Made by a program: the position numbers and the translations under genes. A stretch of DNA of 64,000 nt from Rallus limicola. Taxonomy: Eukaryota; Chordata; Aves; Gruiformes; Rallidae. Positions 13,166 through 24,729 of this stretch are shown piece by piece (the first letter of the stretch is position 1; each line of letters starts with the position of its first letter). Under the pieces are notes generated by a model, which was given only the letters and a program-made list of their open reading frames with translations, was not told the origin of the DNA and did not search any database. The stretch is taken from the NCBI GenBank assembly GCA_022605955.1, contig JAKCOZ010000007.1:16288001-16352000 (forward strand), written 5' to 3'.

Positions 13166-14570
13166 ATTTACCTCTACAGCTCTCCATCGACATGCAGTGA
13201 ATGGCTTGTAACTTGGAAATTCTGAAGGATATAGCCCAAGTGATGATTCCTGACCGGAGGTCCATTTGTAGATACAAATCTTTATGAGATATATACAAAA
13301 TCCTAACTAATATAAAGATTTGGTGGTCTCTGAAGTTCCCATTTCATAAGGCCAGATTTGAAAAAAATAGCACCTTTCTGATCATCAGTTGACACTTCGG
13401 TGGACAAAAGCCAGACAATTGAATACAAACATTCTGCATTACCCCAAACAATATCAAAGTTCAGTTTATTTCTTTCAGATGTGTATTTTGGTTGTGCAAG
13501 AAAGGCACAAGAGAAAACCAGAAGTGTATCAGAACTTAACTTTTTACAAGCATGTCCTATAGTTTCCAGACTCTTCGCACAAAACTGTCATTTGTTTATC
13601 TGTCTCCTACAAGGCTTTACATTAAAATATCCATTGTTTCTAGCATATTCCTCATGCACAGTTGCATATCACTCTGATTAGTTTAGCTTAGCAAGAAGTT
13701 TATCAAAGCAGCCAGATGAACGATGGGTACTGGGCTGTTTCATTTTGAGTGGGTAATCTGCAGGTGTTACGGCTCATTTGCACTCTTGTTTGAATATCAC
13801 CAAGTTTGCTGTGCCTTGTTCTTCATGACTTCTAATATCAACTTGCAGTATGGAGGATCTATGTTAAATTGAGGTAGTCAGGTTTTAAATCCTTATAAAG
13901 ACCCCTCGCAGTAAAAGCCCTTATTTTCAGTACTTTGTGTGCCATCCTCATAGGTTTTCATGTTCTGAACTCACCCTGGCTTTGAACTTTTGTTATCAGA
14001 CAATTCTTTTTTAAAGGAACTTAGCAAATTCATTGGTAACATCTCTAATTTAACTATTTCTTTTCAAAATTGCTAATTGCTTTCTTTTTCTTCTAGAAGA
14101 TTGCTACCACTTGATAATGTTATGATCTTACATAGATAGTAGATGTAATTGTCATTTACAACAGGGACCCTTTTTATCTCCTTTCTAGAGAGACGTTAGA
14201 ATGGATGCAGGCATTAATAATTCAGAATTTTAGACCTCTCTACTTTGCCAGAATGGAATAAAAACTGCCTTTGAATTCAGGAAGAGGTGGTTACCTTAAG
14301 TTATGTGGTCATTTCTTATTCAGATGTATTTCAAATGTTTTAAATATATTTATTAACTCCTTAAAGAAGAAGGAATGAGTATGAAGTAAAGAATTAATTA
14401 TTACAATTAATATTATTTCAATTTTGGAAAATCTCACAAGGTTGTAAATCTCTATTATCATGAAGTCAGACCTTTACCTTCCCAAATTTCTGCTACATTG
14501 GCCTAACTAAGAAACATTTTTGCAAGTCAGCATGAACTTTCAGCTCAAAAGGAATAATATTTATTATAGT
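13166..14570. other. AT-rich non-coding DNA
   Basis: No gene or repeat is recognised. A 93-codon open frame (plus, 13400-13681) has no recognisable domain. A short CT-rich stretch occurs at about 14070-14095. Confidence 0.65.
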
Positions 14571-14690
14571 TACCACTATATTCTTTTTAAAACACTTCAT
14601 GAGCACAGACTGATACTAATTAATCCTTACATTACCCAAAGGGAGAATGATAACCATGATTTCCATCTTTAAAATGCGGAACTTGATTGT
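14571..14690 (+). mobile_element. probable ancient amniote SINE/LINE remnant (MIR/L2-like wording)
   Basis: The order 'aaaacacttcatgagcac...actaattaatccttacatta...gataa...atttccatctttaaaatgcgg.aactt' parallels an old and widespread amniote repeat with the pattern 'aagcacttcacaaacattaactaattaatcctcacaac...cccattttacagatggggaaactgag'. The match is from memory of that wording and is heavily diverged. The exact family cannot be assigned without a repeat library. Confidence 0.5.
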
Positions 14691-14705
14691 ATTTTCATTT
14701 ATGTT

Positions 14706-14754
14706 AGTGTAAATCATGAAGCCTTCTACTGAAGTGAATGGAATTACACTGCTG
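14706..14754 (+). mobile_element. probable ancient repeat remnant with a 'gaagtcaatgg' core
   Basis: The segment reads gtgtaaatcatgaag, then ctactgaagtgaatgg, then aattacactgctg. This parallels a widespread old amniote repeat with the pattern 'gtgtaaatca.gag..actccactgaagtcaatggagttacactg'. It directly follows the MIR/L2-like remnant, so both may belong to one element. Related wording is seen at 17222-17262, 20943-21012 and 49244-49367. Confidence 0.45.
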
Positions 14755-17221
14755 GGAAATCAACATGAAATCCGTATCAGATATGAGGAAAATGTTATAA
14801 AAGGGCTAAGTGCTTTCCTAAAGGAAAGAGTCAGCTTCAAAGCTATCCAGAAAAGTTAATGATTCCTGCTTCTCTATCCTAATACTTTGACTATTATAAA
14901 GTATTGTCTTGCACTTAAAAATTTGATGGTTTTGAGATTGGTAGCATGGCATTTAATTGCAGCTACGAGGGATTGTTTTTCTGCAATAATTTTCTTATCT
15001 CAGTAGTCCACATCAGCCCATATTTTTACTTACATATTTCTTGGAAAGTATAAAGCATTATTGAGAACACTTGCAAGCAGTAGGCATACCATGGATTATG
15101 GGTGGCTTATTTCACAGTGTAAACACCACTTAAATTCTTTGTGAGTAACAATAATAAAAATAATAATAAATTTTAAAAGATCAGAGACAAAGATTTGGCA
15201 GGATTGCCATTTCTGTGTATCTTTAAGCTCTGATTGAAGGTAGATGCTTCTATGATTATTGGCAAACTAGGAGAACTCAGAACAGCATATCTTCCAAAGT
15301 CATTTGACAGTAGTGGAGACCATTACCCAAGCGTATGCTTCAAATACATGCCTGTGCCTCCTGATTCCTTCTTTGGTGGTCTGGGGAGGAGAAGCAGCAG
15401 ATCAATTTTATGTATCGTGACCTATCATAGAGCAAATAATGACACAGCTTTAATGGACGTTTAGGAAGAGCAGCCACAAAGGGGAAAATTTCTGTGAAAG
15501 GCCTGCATTAAAGACTAAATAGCACGCCATAGTACATAGGGTATGAAGGGAGCAGGAGTAGTTTAGATTTAGTACTAATATTCTATTTATTAGCTCTTTG
15601 AGGGTGTTGAAGTTTCAACATGATAAAGTGCTACTTGTATTTTTAACAGGCCGCGTCTGTCTCCAACTGTAATTTGTAGCAGACACACAATAATCTTTAT
15701 ATATAGCCACTTTTTGTTTACAGCAGGAACTCCACTTAATCCATAAGCAGCATCAGATACATAATGAGTGGAAAAGGAGAGGGGAGTTAATGCCTCAGCC
15801 CTGTCTCATGGGTCACATGGCATAGTCCTCACAAGTCCCTCCTGTCTTTGTGCGCCAAAGGATAATTTTAATGATTTATACTTCATTAAATATACATTAA
15901 TAAATAGAACAGTATATTAAATGGTTAGATTATTATCAACCACCATTCCACTGATAAAAGGCAAAGCAGTGTAAACATATTTTTTTATTTACATTAAGAT
16001 TCTCGAGGCCAAGGTTCGTACCACATTGGATGATGAATATCCATTCTCTCCAGTACTGTGTTTCCAACAGTTGTCAGTATCAGCTATCTCACTAGAAATT
16101 TCCAGAAATTATGCTGCAGTCAGTTCTTACTCTCAGAGAAGTTCCCTTCCCACTCCCAACACATAGGTTGTCATATGCTCTGTAATATGTCTATTTTTTA
16201 TCCTGTGCAAGTTTCAGTTTGTCTTCATTTGAAAAGGAGCAATGCGAAACCAGAAGATGCATGTAAGCTTGTAGTTTGGGGAATTTTATATCATAATCAG
16301 GTTCATATGTACATTCAATACAAAAGTGCACTTTTTATCCAATATATCATCTAATGCATCTTTTTTCCCCTCTCCAAAAAATACAATTTATCCCTGGATA
16401 CATTTCATTACAGACTATCAGATCTTTTTTGATATTCATAGGTATGTTTTGTGTAGCACTCATTTTAGAGGGAAAGTGTAAGCAGCTGATGCAAAAGAGC
16501 TGAAGTATTGTGTCTCATGATATCATCACTACTCATGTTACAAGAAACATCAGTGAGGAATCAGAGTCAGGATGAAGGCAGGTGATTCAAGCCTACAGGA
16601 ACTGTTCACCTTCATATTCACCTGGTCACCTATTAACTACTTCTTCCATACATTTTGCTTTCATTTCAAGATTTCCACCATTATTTACAGATAAATTGTA
16701 TATATGGCAGCTCTGCAGCTGGTAGTCTCAGCACCAAGGTGAGCAGGGAGTTCCAAGGCCCAGCCCTGATACCCATCAGCCAAGTATTCATAAGCCATAG
16801 TTTGGGACACGAAGTTCTTGTCACTGAAGTGGCCTATAGTGCTGTTGAGAGTATGGTTTGTCTCAAAGACTGTGTGGTTTGATTGGTTTTTTGGCTATGA
16901 TTATTCATCTTAGAGCATAAAGAAAGGAGGTGATTTGCAGACAGCCTTTTAAGACAGAACCAAGTCATCTTGGCCATGGTTTCAACATGGGGAAATCTCA
17001 GCCTGACCTATCTGTGCTTTCTAAGAGGGTTAGAAACATTCATCTTCTGAATATACTTTCTTTTCCTGTTGTATTCTGCAGCAAATGTGTCTCTTGTAGT
17101 GGTGTTTTGGCTACTTTTAGATGTGCCAAGCTAACTAAACCTCACTTAGCTGACTTTTCATCTGTGCCTTTTTGTCAATATCTCTGGCAGAATCCCCAGC
17201 CAATGTGACCTGGCCTATATC
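14755..17221. other. AT-rich non-coding DNA
   Basis: No gene is recognised. A short AATAAT simple stretch lies at 15148-15172. Frames of 75-98 codons (15234-15464, 16058-16354, 16655-16882, 16930-17208, plus strand) have no recognisable domains and are not supported as genes. Confidence 0.6.
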
Positions 17222-17339
17222 CATGAAAGTCAACGGACACCAGCTGAGAATCTGTCTCTCTCAGTGACTTTGACTGTGTGCACAAAATCATCCACCCGAT
17301 TGAGACAGCTGGAATTCAGCCACTGATATCAATGGAAAT
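17222..17339. mobile_element. possible ancient 'gaagtcaatgg'-type repeat fragments
   Basis: At 17222-17252 the bases 'catgaaagtcaacgg' run into 'acaccagctgagaatctg', matching the pattern 'tgaagtcaatgg...acaccagctgaggatctg' of an old amniote repeat with the middle deleted. At 17322-17339 'actgatatcaatggaaat' matches the same core. The matches are short and diverged, so the call is tentative. Confidence 0.35.
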
Positions 17340-18829
17340 TTTTTCCGGATTCTTTAGCAGCAAGGTAGAAAACAAGCTAGAAATTTCTCTTGGCTTTTAC
17401 TGTTGGGAAAAATATTTTGGAGCAATCAGGAGAGCTGTAGACCTTTGCTGCTCTAGCTGTCTGCAGAATTGGGTAGTAGTGCACTAACCTCCTAAAAAGT
17501 ATTCACATGCGTGAGTAAACATGGCCTTGGCTGAGTCCCTCAGCTATGCTGAATATCTGGGCATGCTCATCAGACACCTCAACACAAAAAAGCAAAATGT
17601 TCATTACCATTAGAAATGCCTCATGGAGAGTCTCATGGAAACCCAGATAGATGATCTACTTTGCTATGATGTCTCTTACAGCTCTTGTACCCATCAGACA
17701 CATGAGATCCAAAAGGCTGCTGAGCTGATGATCACGATTCAAGCCTGAGTAAATGGTCACAGTGTCTATCTGTGCTGCTAAATCAAATATTTTTTCTCAA
17801 GGAGGCCAGCTGGCTGCTTCTGTACTGTTCAAAGGCCTGTCTATTCAAAGGCTTGCCTCAACACTGTAAATCTCTTGCAGTCCAGAACAGGGTGTGCACA
17901 AGTTGCCTTGAACATGTTTACTCCGAGTATGTGCCTGAGAAACGTTTGGGGTGATGCTTGGTTGACCAGGGCCGAAACAGTGCCAGGACAATAGAAATTC
18001 AGCAATATTCATGGCAGTCCAGTGCACAGGAACTCCTGAATTTGCTGGTGTAGTCAAAGCCTGAAGCTTCAAGCCCACCAGAAATGAAACAGTGGGAAGG
18101 CACATGTGTTCACCAATGTGAAACCAGAGCAAGTCCCATTGAAAGCGTGCATGCTTCTGAGCTTTCCTATCTGTGAATAACTTTAAGTGCTTAGAAATCA
18201 TATGCTTGGCTTAAATACTGTGAAGGCTTGGGGAGTCCATTTTATTTGATTTTTTTTTCTTTAATCCTTTAATCCGCAACATTCGTTCTTAGTCTTTTTT
18301 ATAAGCTAAAATAACATAATATTTCTGTCTTTGTTGTCATCATGAATCCACTTAGTTCCCAGAATAAACTGAGGGTGTGGAAATCTTCTGTTTTCTTGGT
18401 GGTTTTCACAATCCACTGCCACATTAGTTGCATCTTTTTGTGTTAAGAGGACTTAAAACAGGTCTGCAAGTGATTTTTAAAGGGCTAGTAAAAAAAAAAG
18501 GCAATTATCTTATGCCCTTTAAAAGAAAATATCTAAGAAACTTTCACCTTTAAAATTACTACTTCATGTGTTCAGCCTTCTCTGGACACTTTAAAGTCAA
18601 ATGCCCTCATTAGTCAGTTTATTGGTGTATGGCTATTGGAAGACAGCTTTTGAAAAGGTGGTGTTATTCCCAGACCTTGACTTGACAAAGGTTGAATAAT
18701 ACTCGCTCTAGTTCTAAAGAAACAAAATAGCTTCTGGGCTGGATCTTTGTAAGCATCTGAAAATTATATTGGATGCTTGTAAAGAAGCATCTCTGAAAGC
18801 CTTTCATTTTTAACCTTTTATTTTTTCTG
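17340..18829. other. AT-rich non-coding DNA
   Basis: No gene is recognised. The open frame 17845-18201 (minus, 118 codons) is the second longest in the window but has no recognisable domain and overlaps plus-strand frames. The near-repeat of the 8626-8647 word lies at 17630-17650. Confidence 0.6.
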
Positions 18830-19010
18830 GCTTTTTTTTTTCACTCTTCTTTTTTTTTAAGCTACACATGCAAGTTCTTTCCAGAGCAGAGACATTTAAT
18901 CCTACAGAGGATTTTTTTTTCCCATTATTTACTTGGCTTCAGTATTTTCCCTAGTACCAAGGTACTTTCAGGTTTGTTTCTTTTTTTTTTCTATGAGGAA
19001 AAAAAACTAA
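18830..19010. repeat. cluster of T-tracts and one A-tract
   Basis: Several runs of 8-10 T lie between 18832 and 18991, followed by an A8 run near 19001-19008. The tracts are separated by ordinary sequence. They do not share a unit, so this is a low-complexity region and not a tandem array. Confidence 0.6.
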
Positions 19011-19162
19011 TGTTGTCAGCATCAATAAATCAGCAACCAGGAAGAGTCACTTCCTATCAGGGTTTCAAGCGTGCTTCATGGTTTTCCGATCTCCTGTCTG
19101 TACTAATCATCTCTGATGTTTCACATATGCATGGTATATGATGCCAGGTTCTAAAACATAGC

Positions 19163-19418
19163 TGAGGGAGGGTGGGAAGAATGGAAGGAGGGAAGGAGGG
19201 AGGGAGGGAGGGAGGGAAGGAGGGAGGGAGGGAGGGAGGGAGGGAGGGAGGGAGGGAGGGAAGGAAGGAAGGAAGGAAGGAAGGAAGGAAGGAAGGAAGG
19301 AAGGAAGGAAGGAAGGAAGGAAGGAAGGAAGGAAGGAAGGAAGGAAGGAAGGAAGGAAGGAAGGAAGGAAGGAAGGAAGGAAGGAAGGAAGGAAGGAAGG
19401 AAGGAAGGAAGGAAGGGA
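19163..19418 (+). repeat. (GGGA)n / (GGAA)n polypurine microsatellite
   Basis: About 256 bases contain no C and, apart from two T residues near the left edge, only purines. The left part (about 19180-19260) is a (GGGA)n array with a few GGAA units. From 19261 to about 19415 it is an essentially perfect (AAGG)n array of about 39 units. The pure purine strand with mirror symmetry could form a triplex (H-DNA). GGAA is the ETS-family core. The translated frame of repeated Gly-Arg-Lys-Glu across it is an artefact. Confidence 0.98.
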
Positions 19419-19819
19419 GCTATGCTGAACTATTTATTTTTAACTACATTCTATTAGATGTAGTGGTGGACAGAATCTCTAAGTGGTGAATTAATGGCAG
19501 ACACAGCACAGTAGTGGGGAGAAGGACGTGTATGTGAACAAAATGAGGAATAAAACTACCTCAATTTTCTGCATATAAGTGTATATGTGTGAGTATTTGT
19601 ATAAATACATTAAATAAGGATGCAGTAGTCAATATTATTACTTGCATACAGACCAATATGCAAATGAAAAATGAACAAACCTAATATATCCCACTGACTT
19701 AATACCATGGATGCTAAAAGCCCGCTCCAAATACAGTTGTTCAAAAGTGCTGTCATTTCAGTCGGAGGGGGAAGTGATGTTATGCCAAGTTTTCCAACTT
19801 ATAAAATCACCTGTTATCT
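19419..19819. other. short unique spacer
   Basis: No feature is recognised between the microsatellite and the G-rich motif. It includes a short TG/TA-rich run near 19575-19605. Confidence 0.6.
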
Positions 19820-19847
19820 GGGGAGGGGGGTGGGGGGTGGGGGTGGG
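19820..19847 (+). other. G-quadruplex motif
   Basis: Five G-runs of 4, 6, 6, 5 and 3 bases are separated by single A or T residues. This comfortably satisfies the G3+N1-7 rule for an intramolecular G-quadruplex, and single-base loops are the most stable class. It lies about 400 bases downstream of the polypurine microsatellite on the same strand. Confidence 0.93.
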
Positions 19848-20942
19848 TGTCTACAGAATTAAATATTTCTTAATAGGTTTCCAGCTTGGCATCCCTATTC
19901 TAATTTTGACTGTTGCAGGGACATGTCAATGTAGCAACCATTTAAATTTTATTTTCCCTTTGATTGTAGTCAGTATTGCTTTAATCAAGCATTCACAGTC
20001 TAGTTGGTCTCTCTTTCCAACCTATTTTGATTTTCATTTCAGACTGCTTTAAAGGTAATTTGTGCAACTTGTTATGTTTGGTGGGTTTTTTGATGCTTGA
20101 AAAGGAAAGGCAGTGTGAATACATCAGCTTTTTAAAGGTAAGTTCTAACTCAGAAGATTTTAGGGAAAGCTTGAAAATGGGAAGCAGGAGACTTGAAAAC
20201 TGTAAGGCAAGAAGAATTGTTCCCTTCATGAGTGTTGAAATGTTATGACTTCAGGTTGGCAAATAGATCTGTTACTGCCTGTCAGATGCTTGAAGCTGCT
20301 AACACTGCCCTTGTTCCACGAGTTCATCACCTCATGCTGTCATTAAAAATGGTCAATTCCCATAGAATGTTTTGCTTTGGGGATATCTGCTGATTTTTAT
20401 AACATTCAGTGTGAACCCAGGCACACACACCAGACCTCCTGAGGATGAGGTTTCTGTTAGAAACTCGTTTCCCTCTGCCCTGTCCATTTGCAGACATCCA
20501 GCTAAACAGTACCAGAGCTGGTACCATCTGGTACCAGATGACAGACCCCTCTGAAACCATAATATGGTGTTGAAGATGGGAGCAGCAAGATGTCCTGTAG
20601 CCAGTCTGCCTCCCTGAGTACACTGGGACAGAGCTGAGACACAGTCCCAGCATCAGGACCTGGGAAATGCTTCTGAGGGCCAGCTACCCTTTGGAAACCC
20701 TATCTGAATAACCAGCTTGTTTTCACTGTACCACCTCCAGCAGGACATCTGGTGGTTATTGCCCAGCCTCAAGCGCCTGTAGTAAAAGTCATCTTACAGA
20801 ATGCTTTCTGCACAGTCTTAACAACCATACATCATGTTTATAGAGTATTAATGTCACCACTTACCCTAAGACACTTTCTGAGGAATTTACATCTCGATGC
20901 CACAGACTGCTCAGTTAAAAACATACACAAAGCTGTCTTCAG
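19848..20942. other. non-coding DNA, moderate GC in its second half
   Basis: No gene is recognised. The part from about 20400 to 20760 is richer in GC than its surroundings and holds overlapping frames on both strands (20327-20653 minus, 108 codons) without a recognisable domain. Two ggtacc palindromes lie close together near 20519-20534. Confidence 0.6.
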
Positions 20943-21012
20943 GTGAGGTAAATTGGTGTGGCCCTACTGGGTTCAGTGGGGCCAAGTCAATTCCAGCTCC
21001 AGTGGTGCTTAA
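20943..21012 (+). mobile_element. possible ancient 'tgaagtcaatgg'-type repeat fragment
   Basis: The segment reads gaggtaaattggtgtggccc, then 'ttcagtggggccaagtcaat', then tccagc. The pattern 'taaattggtgtagctcca.tgacttcaatggagctatgtcaatttacaccagc' is common in old amniote repeats. Several differences make the assignment tentative. Confidence 0.4.
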
Positions 21013-22381
21013 GTAGTAATTTTAAAACAGTTCAGACTGTTTAGCGAACTGTAATTAATATTGTTCAGATGCCATAGCGTTAAAAGAGAACTAAAGAGAA
21101 AGCCAGAGAAAGAAATAGAGAGAGACACATGTTTCCATGTAATATATACACCAATTCCCCAAAAGGTTTCTTTTACAGTGGTGTCACTTAGAGTGATGAA
21201 CACCAGGAGCTAATCCACTCAGGTCACACCAAAATAAAACCGGTGGAAGAAAGAATTGAGGCAATATGTGAAGATGTAGAAATAACATCTATGAGCATTT
21301 TAATGGTGCCTTGTGACTGCCAAGGAGGTAATACATGAAAAGCAGTTTTAATATAATGCAGAAGGTTACAAGTGATCAAAAAAAAAAAAAAAATTAGTTG
21401 GGATTTTGCCACTGGCCTCCACAGGAAAGGGATCAAGGCTTCAGAGACCTATTTTGTTGGCATTTAACTTTTAACAGCTGAGACAAATTTATTATTCACA
21501 TGCATTACAACATCAATTTAGAAACATGAAGGAACGGCAGAAGAGAGGAAGTGCTTGGCTTCTGCAGGACACAATGAAAAGCATTACACAGATAATCATG
21601 GCATATGACATGACTGAAACATATAGCTGTTCTAGTATATCATAATTTTTCACTTCTTAAAAGAAGTGTTGAACCTGATGAGGAACAGCTTGCATTGGGT
21701 CCCACTGATTTAATTTGTACATACTGTAATTTACTAGGCTGCAGTAAAAACAGTCATTTTGTGAGGCTATCATAAGCTCATTAGAAGCGTACTGAGAAAG
21801 CTTAATGGCTTACAACCCACAGCTTCATGCATCCATTTTACAGAGATCCCTTCCCAACAGAGCCTGCCGCATGGTGTTCTATGCTGCTGGCAGTACAGTA
21901 GTTTTCACACAAGCCCCAGAAAATTAGAGGTATTTGTGAATAAGAAGATTAAAGACAGAGCCAACATTTCAGGAGTACTTGGAGTGCTGCTGGGACAGGG
22001 AAAATCTCTTGTATTGTTAACCGTGGTGAGGCTGGTTAGCTGTTAAGTACTGTATAGTGTAACTAATCAAAAGCTCTAACATCCCAGACAATAGCACAGA
22101 AATAATTACTCTCCCAGAGCTACTATTGTTTTGTGCTCAACCTTCTCTGGACTAATAAAAGGGTTTAAATTTAAATTGTGTTAAGAAAATGTCGGTATTA
22201 CAAAGAACTACAGCATTCAGTTGTACTGAACACAGCATCAGGTAAACTACATAATGGATTTAAACATAATGGGCCAATGGAGAGTGAAGTACAAACAAAC
22301 TCCTTTTCCATCTCCTACTCCATTTGCTCTCTTTATTAGCCTCTAATGCTTTAGGATACAAAATAATAAGGGCACTTTGCC
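21013..22381. other. AT-rich non-coding DNA
   Basis: No gene is recognised. An A16 homopolymer lies at 21378-21393. GA-rich wording occurs at 21095-21125. No retroposon body could be linked to either poly-A run. Confidence 0.6.
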
Positions 22382-22412
<31 letters not shown>

Positions 22413-22440
22413 AAGAAAGAAAGGAAAAAGGAGAGAGGAA
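22382..22440 (+). repeat. poly-A (29) followed by a GAAA/GGA purine tract
   Basis: Twenty-nine consecutive A residues (22382-22410) run into three GAAA units and a GGAAAAAGGAGAGAGG-like purine segment, giving 59 bases of pure purine. A decayed tail of a retroposed copy is possible, but no upstream transcript-like sequence or target-site duplication is recognised. Confidence 0.9.
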
Positions 22441-22537
22441 ATGCATAGAGTATTCTGCATTCAATTAACTGAGCTTAGAGATGGGGAGATTTTAAGCATC
22501 AAGTGGGCTGATGCAATGAGCTAGTCCCTCAGCTGGT

Positions 22538-22554
22538 AAAAAAAAAAAAAAAAA
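22538..22554 (+). repeat. poly-A (17)
   Basis: Seventeen consecutive A residues only 127 bases downstream of the A29 tract, with no recognisable retroposon body in between. Confidence 0.95.
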
Positions 22555-22803
22555 GATCAGGAGAGCTATGTTCATATCAGTGGGGCTGCTCTGATTTGAA
22601 ACCAGCTAATATTAAGATTCAGATTAAGAAGCTTTTGTCTGTCATTCTCTTCCTGAGGAGCAGAGCATGCCACTCCTGTAAGATACTAAGCACTACAGCT
22701 TCTCTCCAGGAAAGTGCTTTAAACACATGCATGTTCTTACAGTAGTCATTAGGCCTCATCTTTCAGTGTAAAACAATGCATTTTGCAGGACTGGACAGAC
22801 AGC

Positions 22804-22840
22804 TCCTAGTGCTCAGTAACAACTCTTAGTGCTCAGCAGG
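22804..22840. repeat. 20-bp-period tandem duplication
   Basis: ctcctagtgctcag and ctcttagtgctcag differ at one base and start 20 bases apart (22803/22823). This is the same period as the duplications at 614, 9306 and 63701. Confidence 0.75.
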
Positions 22841-24712
22841 CTGGAGCATGTGGCTGCCTCCATTTACACGTTGTGGCAGTGTGAGGTGAGTTAAAGATAA
22901 GTTAAGAAATTTCCAGTCGTTTCGCTTTGTCCTGTTCAGATTCTCAAGTTAAAAACAAACTTCAAAAAGGCAAAAGCCTTTCATACAATATTCTCTAATA
23001 GTGCCAAAGTTTCTGAATTGGATAACTGAGTGTTGAACAGCAGGTTGATTTTTCTGAGCAGCTAAGTGAAAATTGAGGGTACTGAGCCAATAGAAAGTTT
23101 CCTGGGGGACAAAGGTTTGCCCAGGGCAAAGATAGAGTCTAAAATGAGTCTAGTAAACCAGTATTTGTGTGCTGGGGGGGAACTGAAATGAAAATGCACA
23201 TAAGCATAGTGATGCCTAAGAAGTTGACTGGCTTTTTGAGATGCCAGTTTCAAGTTTACTTGAATGGAAGTTTACAATTTTATCTCCAGTGAAGCTGAGC
23301 TAGTAGGTGATCAACACCTGCAAAATCTGTTAGCCCTACCTTTATCAGAACTCAGAAGATATCTCTCCATTTTTGATCTTATTCTACAAAGACTGCCTCC
23401 AAAATCCAGCGCTTCTGGGAGCGGCTAGACTTGAAAATGCTGACTGCTTGCACTATAGTCAGTTTTGTTAGAACCATTACTTTTCAGATGAGATTAATAT
23501 TATTCAGTTGCAAATGAAAAAAAAATAGGTTGGTACAGCATTTTTATTGTAGCTCTGAGTGTATGCTACGCTTATAGTAAAAAGATCACATTCAGCATAA
23601 AAACTCTATTATTAATTTACTTCCTGTCCACCACATTGAAAATGTCTTTGTGATATTAAGTTCAACCTATTTGTGATGTGAATTCAAGGACTCATCTAAC
23701 CTTGGAGGTCAGTGGAAGTAATAAATAATTTCCAGGATCAGATCCTATTGCATACTTGTATGTTACAATGTGAATGTCTTTCCACCAAAAACAACCGGAA
23801 AGTGACTGAGGTTTTCTGAGGTTGGCATCTTTGGTTTTGTGCCAGCTGCTTCTTTATTAGTTTTACAGAGAAATAACTATGAAATACATTAAACAACAGC
23901 TTTTCCTAAAATTTGCCACGGATATATATTTGGGAATTAATGAAGCTTTTTAGGTGAGGGTCTTTGATCCGGAGGGTCCCTGAGACAACATGGGAGAAAC
24001 AAAAGATCTGGTTCTGAGATCTGTGAGTCTAAAATTTGGTGAAATTATCTATCAGTGGTTTCATTTCACATCTCTCTGAGGCACCTCATAAAATTTAAAA
24101 ATAAAATGAAATTAAATGTTTGTGTGTGTGTTCCTCTTTTTCTTATTTTTTAAATAAACAAGAGAAATCTGGATAAATTCCATGCAACAACTTGCACACA
24201 GATTGTCACCAATGTAATAATGGGCATTTGACCATCACCTATTTCTTCTTTTTAGAATGCATTTGACCATTCTCTGACCCAAGACAATCTTTGACTGGTC
24301 TTTATGCATGTACTTATTGGGCACGCTGTGCATGGCATATTCAAACAACTATATTCACACAAAAACATGAATTACAGACACATAAAATTTTTGTGAACTG
24401 GGCTGTAAAATTTCTGATGCAGTATTCTCTATCTAACTTGACAGCTGGTATCTGGTCTGAAAATAGTGTATTTTTCCTCAAATGCTAGTCATCCTGTTAC
24501 TTTGCATTGCATGGATGTGAATGAATGTACGGATAAGAAATAACATGGAAAGAAAAAGCCATCTTCTAGCATAACGGTAATTTTGTGCCACTTTGGCATG
24601 AGCATACCCAGAGTCCACAATCTATTTGGTAGCAAATGTGTTTGCAGTGCTGTGTGTGCTTAGCAGTCCCCTAGATCAGAAACAAACATTCTGGGCCCAA
24701 CATAGATTCTTT

Positions 24713-24729
24713 AAAAAAAAAAAAAAAAA
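24713..24729 (+). repeat. poly-A (17)
   Basis: Homopolymer of 17 A. No associated retroposon is recognised. Confidence 0.95.

Noticed and set aside
17640..17700. Possible CR1 tail ('agatagatgatct')
   Set aside because: Lacks the ordered CR1 3' blocks and terminal repeats.
17845..18201. 118-codon minus-strand frame
   Set aside because: No known domain and no splice or promoter context; competing frames on the other strand.
19172..19489. 105-codon frame of Gly-Arg-Lys-Glu repeats
   Set aside because: It is the translation of the GGGA/GGAA microsatellite.
23970..23990. miR-125-like seed wording (tccctgagac)
   Set aside because: No hairpin could be formed with the flanks and the match ends after ten bases.
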